The notes below the pieces were generated by a model. That model saw only the letters and a program-made list of their open reading frames with translations. It ran no database searches and was not told the DNA's origin. Shown here one piece after another: positions 61,171 through 64,000 of a DNA stretch of 64,000 nt. The stretch's first letter is position 1. Each line of letters opens with the position of its first letter. The stretch lies in assembly GCA_965212085.1 (NCBI GenBank), contig OZ243042.1, forward strand, positions 992,001 through 1,056,000. The letters run 5' to 3'. This DNA comes from JAHRAW01 sp965212085. GTDB taxonomy: Bacteria > Pseudomonadota > Gammaproteobacteria > Arenicellales > Poriferihabitantaceae. Made by a program: the position numbers and the translations under genes.

Positions 61171-62141
61171 TTGTTATCTCCCGTTGTCCCGTGTCCCGTA
61201 TTTATTGGGCCGAGTGTATCACCCGGCGACAACCCGCTGTGGGCGGCATACTCCGCCGCGGAAATTTTTCCGCCGGACCCCCGCACCCGCTTGACGCGAA
61301 TCGCGCCCGCCCCGGGTGCCGCCGCCACGCAAAACCCTTCGCCGTCAACGGCAAGCACCTCACCCGCCGGCCCGTGCCCGCTGGCGTCGGAAAGTTCGCT
61401 GTCGTAAATCTTCAGTTCGGTCTCGCCGTGATGGGTCCACGCGCCGGGCTGGGGATTGGCGGCGCGGATGACGTTGTAGAGCGTTTGCGCCGGCTGGTTC
61501 CAGTCCAGCCGCGCCTGGGTTTTGCCGAACCACGATTCGTAGGAGCCGTCGGCGAGGTTCTGCGCGATTCTCGGCGCCCGGCCCTGCTTCACCAAATCCA
61601 GCGATTCGAGCATCGCCTCAACGCCCATCGGAAAAAGTTTTTGGAAATACATATCCCCCAACGTTTCATCAGGCCCGATGGCGCAGGTTTTTTGCAGCAG
61701 CACCGGGCCTTCATCCAAACCGGCGTCGGGCCAGAAAATCGTCAGGCCGGTTTGGTTCGCGCCCGTGGCGATGGGCCAGTTGATGGAGGAGGGGCCGCGG
61801 TGCATGGGCAGCAGGGACGGGTGGTACTGAAAGGAGCCGTGCCTCGGCGCGTTGAGCACCGCTTCGGGAACCAGCAACAGCACGTACGCCATCATGCACA
61901 GGTCGGCGTCAAAAGACTGCATCAACGCAAGGGACTGTGCGGTTTTCCAGGAGGCCGGCTGATGCACCGGCAGCTGGTTTTCCAGCGCCAGTTCTTTCAA
62001 GGGGTCGAGGGGCCGGCGGCCTTCTTTCTGGTCGGGGTGATCGGGGGCCACGCACACCGCCACCACGTTCTCTTTGCGCGCCAGCAGTTTTTCCAGCACC
62101 GCGCGCCCGAACGCCTGTTGGCCGTGAACGACGATTCGCAT
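61167..62141 (-). CDS. Formyl-THF hydrolase/formyltransferase-like protein
   Basis: The 324-residue protein resembles the N-terminal hydrolase domain of animal 10-formyl-THF dehydrogenase rather than Fmt: SFQYHPSLLPMHRGPSSINW (with the catalytic His and adjacent residues), TIFWPDAGLDEGPVLLQKTC (catalytic Asp in the DAGLDEG region) and a C-terminal part with RLDWNQPAQTLYNVIRAANP and PGAWT. It probably handles formyl-tetrahydrofolate; with the CoA transferase next to it, it may couple formyl-CoA and one-carbon pools. Confidence 0.85.
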   Translation of the reverse strand: MRIVVHGQQAFGRAVLEKLLARKENVVAVCVAPDHPDQKEGRRPLDPLKELALENQLPVHQPASWKTAQSLALMQSFDADLCMMAYVLLLVPEAVLNAPRHGSFQYHPSLLPMHRGPSSINWPIATGANQTGLTIFWPDAGLDEGPVLLQKTCAIGPDETLGDMYFQKLFPMGVEAMLESLDLVKQGRAPRIAQNLADGSYESWFGKTQARLDWNQPAQTLYNVIRAANPQPGAWTHHGETELKIYDSELSDASGHGPAGEVLAVDGEGFCVAAAPGAGAIRVKRVRGSGGKISAAEYAAHSGLSPGDTLGPINTGHGTTGDNK

Positions 62142-62181
62142 GCTCGCTTCTCCGCTTGAAAAACTCAGCCGAAAAAAAAAC

Positions 62182-63429
62182 TCAGACCGCGCCGGTTTCC
62201 CGGATGGCGGCCACTTCGTCTTCGGAGTAGCCCAGCACCTGGCGCAAAACCTCTTCGGTGTGCTCGCCCAAAAGCGGCGAACGCACCACCTCCACGGCGG
62301 AGTCCGACAACTTGACCGGGCAACCCACGCTCAGGTACTTGCCGCGTTCGGGATGCTCCACTTCCACCACGGTTCCGGTTGCCCGCAGCGAAGGCTCCGC
62401 GGCGAGTTCCTTCATGGAGAGGATCGGGCCCACCGGAATATCCAACGGGTTGCAGATGTCCATAACCTCAAACTTGGTTTTGGTTTTGGTCCACTCCTCG
62501 ATGGCGCCGAAGATTTCGTTGAGGCGCGGCAGGCGCGCCGCTGGGGTGGCGTAGCCGGGGTCGTTCTTCCATTGTGGCTTGCCGATCACCGCGCAGATAT
62601 TTTCCCAGGCGGGTGCCTGGGTGATGAAGTAGGTGTAGGCGTTGGGGTCGGTTTCCCAGCCCTTGCATTTGAGGATGCGCCCCGGCTGCCCGCCGCCGGA
62701 ATCGTTGCCGGCGCGCGGCGTGGCGTCGCCGAACGGAACGCCGTCGCAGTACTGGGAATACTCGGTGAGCGGGCCTTTCTCAAGGCGTTGCTGGTCGCGC
62801 AACTTGACCCGGCACAGGTTGAGCACGCCGTCCTGCATCGGCGCCAGCACCTTCTGTCCGCGCCCGGTGGTTTCGCGCTGAAAAAGCGCGGCGACGATGC
62901 CGAGCGCGAGGTGCAGCCCGGTGCCGGAATCGCCGATCTGCGCGCCGCTCACCAGCGGCGGGCCATCGGCAAAGCCGGTGGTGGAAGCCGCGCCGCCGGC
63001 GCACTGGGCGACGTTTTCGTACACCTTGCAATCTTGATACGGCCCCGGGCCGAAGCCCTTGACCGACGCCAGGATCATGCGCGGATTGAGTTCCCGGATC
63101 CGCTCCCAGGTGAACCCCATGCGATCCAGCGCGCCCGGCGCGAAGTTCTCGACCAGCACGTCGCAGGTTTTGACCAGCCGCTCCAGCACCTGCTTGCCGG
63201 TTTCGTGCTTGGTGTTCAAGGTCAGCGAGCGCTTGTTGTGATTCAGCATCGTGAAATACAACGAGTCGGCGCCTTGCACGTCCACCAGCTGCTTGCGGGT
63301 CGCGTCGCCGGCCCCGGGCCGCTCGACCTTGATCACGTCGGCGCCGAGCCACGCCAGCAGCTGGGTGCAGGTCGGCCCCGACTGGACGTGGGTGAAGTCG
63401 AGTATCTTGATATTTTCGAGGGCTTTCAT
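62182..63429 (-). CDS. frc: Formyl-CoA:oxalate CoA-transferase
   Basis: The 415-residue class III CoA-transferase closely follows Frc of Oxalobacter: ILDFTHVQSGPTCTQLLAWL, NHNKRSLTLNTKHETGK, LVENFAPGALDRMGFTWERI, the catalytic Asp in GAQIGDSGTGLHL, and GGGQPGRILKCKGWETD. It moves CoA between formyl-CoA and oxalate. The downstream ThDP enzyme and upstream formyl-THF enzyme fit an oxalate/formyl-CoA route. Confidence 0.9.
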   Translation of the reverse strand: MKALENIKILDFTHVQSGPTCTQLLAWLGADVIKVERPGAGDATRKQLVDVQGADSLYFTMLNHNKRSLTLNTKHETGKQVLERLVKTCDVLVENFAPGALDRMGFTWERIRELNPRMILASVKGFGPGPYQDCKVYENVAQCAGGAASTTGFADGPPLVSGAQIGDSGTGLHLALGIVAALFQRETTGRGQKVLAPMQDGVLNLCRVKLRDQQRLEKGPLTEYSQYCDGVPFGDATPRAGNDSGGGQPGRILKCKGWETDPNAYTYFITQAPAWENICAVIGKPQWKNDPGYATPAARLPRLNEIFGAIEEWTKTKTKFEVMDICNPLDIPVGPILSMKELAAEPSLRATGTVVEVEHPERGKYLSVGCPVKLSDSAVEVVRSPLLGEHTEEVLRQVLGYSEDEVAAIRETGAV

Positions 63430-63460
63430 TGGTTTGTTCAGCGTTCAGTGTTCAGTTGGG

Positions 63461-64000
63461 TTATTTATACATGGTCTGGGCCTTGGTTCCGGGGGCGTAT
63501 TCATCCGGGTCCACCCACACGTTGAGCACCGCGCACTTGCCGGTTTTGACGATGGCGTCCCGCGCCCGCTGCAGCGCCGGCTGGATGTCTTTGGCCGCGC
63601 GCACTTCCTCGCCGTAGCCGCCGATCATTTCGCCGAACTTGCCGAACTCAACGTCGCCGAGGGTGTTGCCGACGTTGCCGCGCGCGGCACCGTACTTGGC
63701 GAGTTGGCCGTAGCGGATTTGGTTCATGTGGGAGTTGTTGCCGATGATGGCGAGGAACGGCGCGCCGAAACGCTGGGCGGTTTCCATGTCAAAGGCGGTC
63801 ATGCCGAACGAGCCGTCGCCGTACAGGCACACCACCTCCTTGCCGGGGTTGGCGAGTTTGGCGGCCATGGAAAACCCGGTGCCGACGCCGAGGGAGCCGA
63901 GCGCGCCGGGGTCCATCCACTGGCCGGGATTTCGCGGGCGCACCGCCTGGGCGGAGATGGTAACGATGTCGCCGCCGTCGCCGACGTAGATGGTGTCCTG
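63461..64000 (-). CDS. ThDP-dependent enzyme, C-terminal part (oxalyl-CoA decarboxylase-like)
   Basis: The last 179 residues of a thiamine-diphosphate enzyme are present; the rest is beyond the right edge. The ThDP-binding motif is CLYGDGSFGMTAFDMETAQR followed by IGNNSHMNQIRYGQ. Its place before frc suggests oxalyl-CoA decarboxylase or a 2-hydroxyacyl-CoA lyase, both making formyl-CoA; the C-terminus also resembles acetolactate synthase-like proteins, so the call is provisional. Thiamine import encoded at 9.7-13.1 kb would supply its cofactor. Confidence 0.75.
   Translation of the reverse strand, partial: QDTIYVGDGGDIVTISAQAVRPRNPGQWMDPGALGSLGVGTGFSMAAKLANPGKEVVCLYGDGSFGMTAFDMETAQRFGAPFLAIIGNNSHMNQIRYGQLAKYGAARGNVGNTLGDVEFGKFGEMIGGYGEEVRAAKDIQPALQRARDAIVKTGKCAVLNVWVDPDEYAPGTKAQTMYK

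Noticed and set aside
1..64000. tRNA and rRNA genes
   Set aside because: No cloverleaf with TTC-type T-loop or rRNA sequence was found by eye on either strand.

Overview
The window looks like a GC-rich chromosomal segment of an uncultivated proteobacterium, most probably a gammaproteobacterium. The evidence is the dnaA-dnaN-gyrB cluster with E. coli-like proteins, the rsmG-parA-parB-atp junction, a 16-strand-type general porin ending in Phe, SthA, HlyU, RPE next to trp genes, and an H+-type ATP synthase c subunit. This is inferred from gene content only; no rRNA or tRNA gene is visible.

Layout. 0-7 kb (minus strand): start of atpA, then atpH-F-E-B-I, ParB, ParA and RsmG, with two transporter genes inserted (EamA-type between atpA and atpH; LysE/ArgO-type between atpI and parB). 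7-9.5 kb: a stand-alone LysW-like carrier protein, an unlisted 58-residue zinc-ribbon protein, a porin with a strong terminator, and a beta-barrel gene remnant. 9.6-13.1 kb: TPP riboswitch followed by the thiamine ABC importer thiBPQ. 13.2-17.0 kb: a visibly AT-rich island with a small basic protein, a TIR/deoxyribosyltransferase-like protein, a NACHT NTPase with pentapeptide repeats and another small basic repeat protein; this is the best candidate for an uncharacterised defence system. 17-21.7 kb: GFA-type protein, a glutaminase with eukaryote-like architecture, and a dimethylglycine/sarcosine dehydrogenase-like flavoprotein. 22-27.6 kb: the replication locus, dnaA, probable oriC (DnaA boxes plus DnaA-trio-like repeats), dnaN, two parS sites and gyrB; recF is missing.

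27.6-33.8 kb: HD-domain protein, AT-rich accessory genes, a compound palindromic repeat, a transposase remnant, a HARE-HTH/nuclease protein, DUF2007 protein, AI-2E family permease, OsmC protein and a YqaJ-type exonuclease. 33.8-40.6 kb: trpE-trpG-trpC without trpD, then a restriction-modification block (methyltransferase-HNH fusion and two PD-(D/E)XK-like proteins) lying between trpE and rpe. 40.7-48 kb: DegQ-type protease, MFS permease, solute-binding lipoprotein, and an ECF sigma factor-vWA protein-small secreted protein operon, CBS protein. 48-50.3 kb: a second copy of the compound repeat in inverse orientation, a promoter followed directly by a strongly structured 5' RNA, then a DUF4189-like protein. 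50.3-54 kb: SufS-like aminotransferase, SthA, HlyU.

54-60 kb is a coherent catabolic regulon: DapA-family lyase, GntR/FCD regulator, polar amino-acid-type ABC importer and an enolase-superfamily enzyme, with a 30-bp perfect palindrome as likely operator. This resembles clusters for hydroxyproline or betaine-type amino acids. 60-64 kb holds a quinone oxidoreductase, a formyl-THF-dependent formyltransferase/hydrolase-like protein, a formyl-CoA transferase and the 3' part of a ThDP enzyme, suggesting oxalyl/formyl-CoA metabolism. All functional statements rest on motif recognition by eye; no database search was run.
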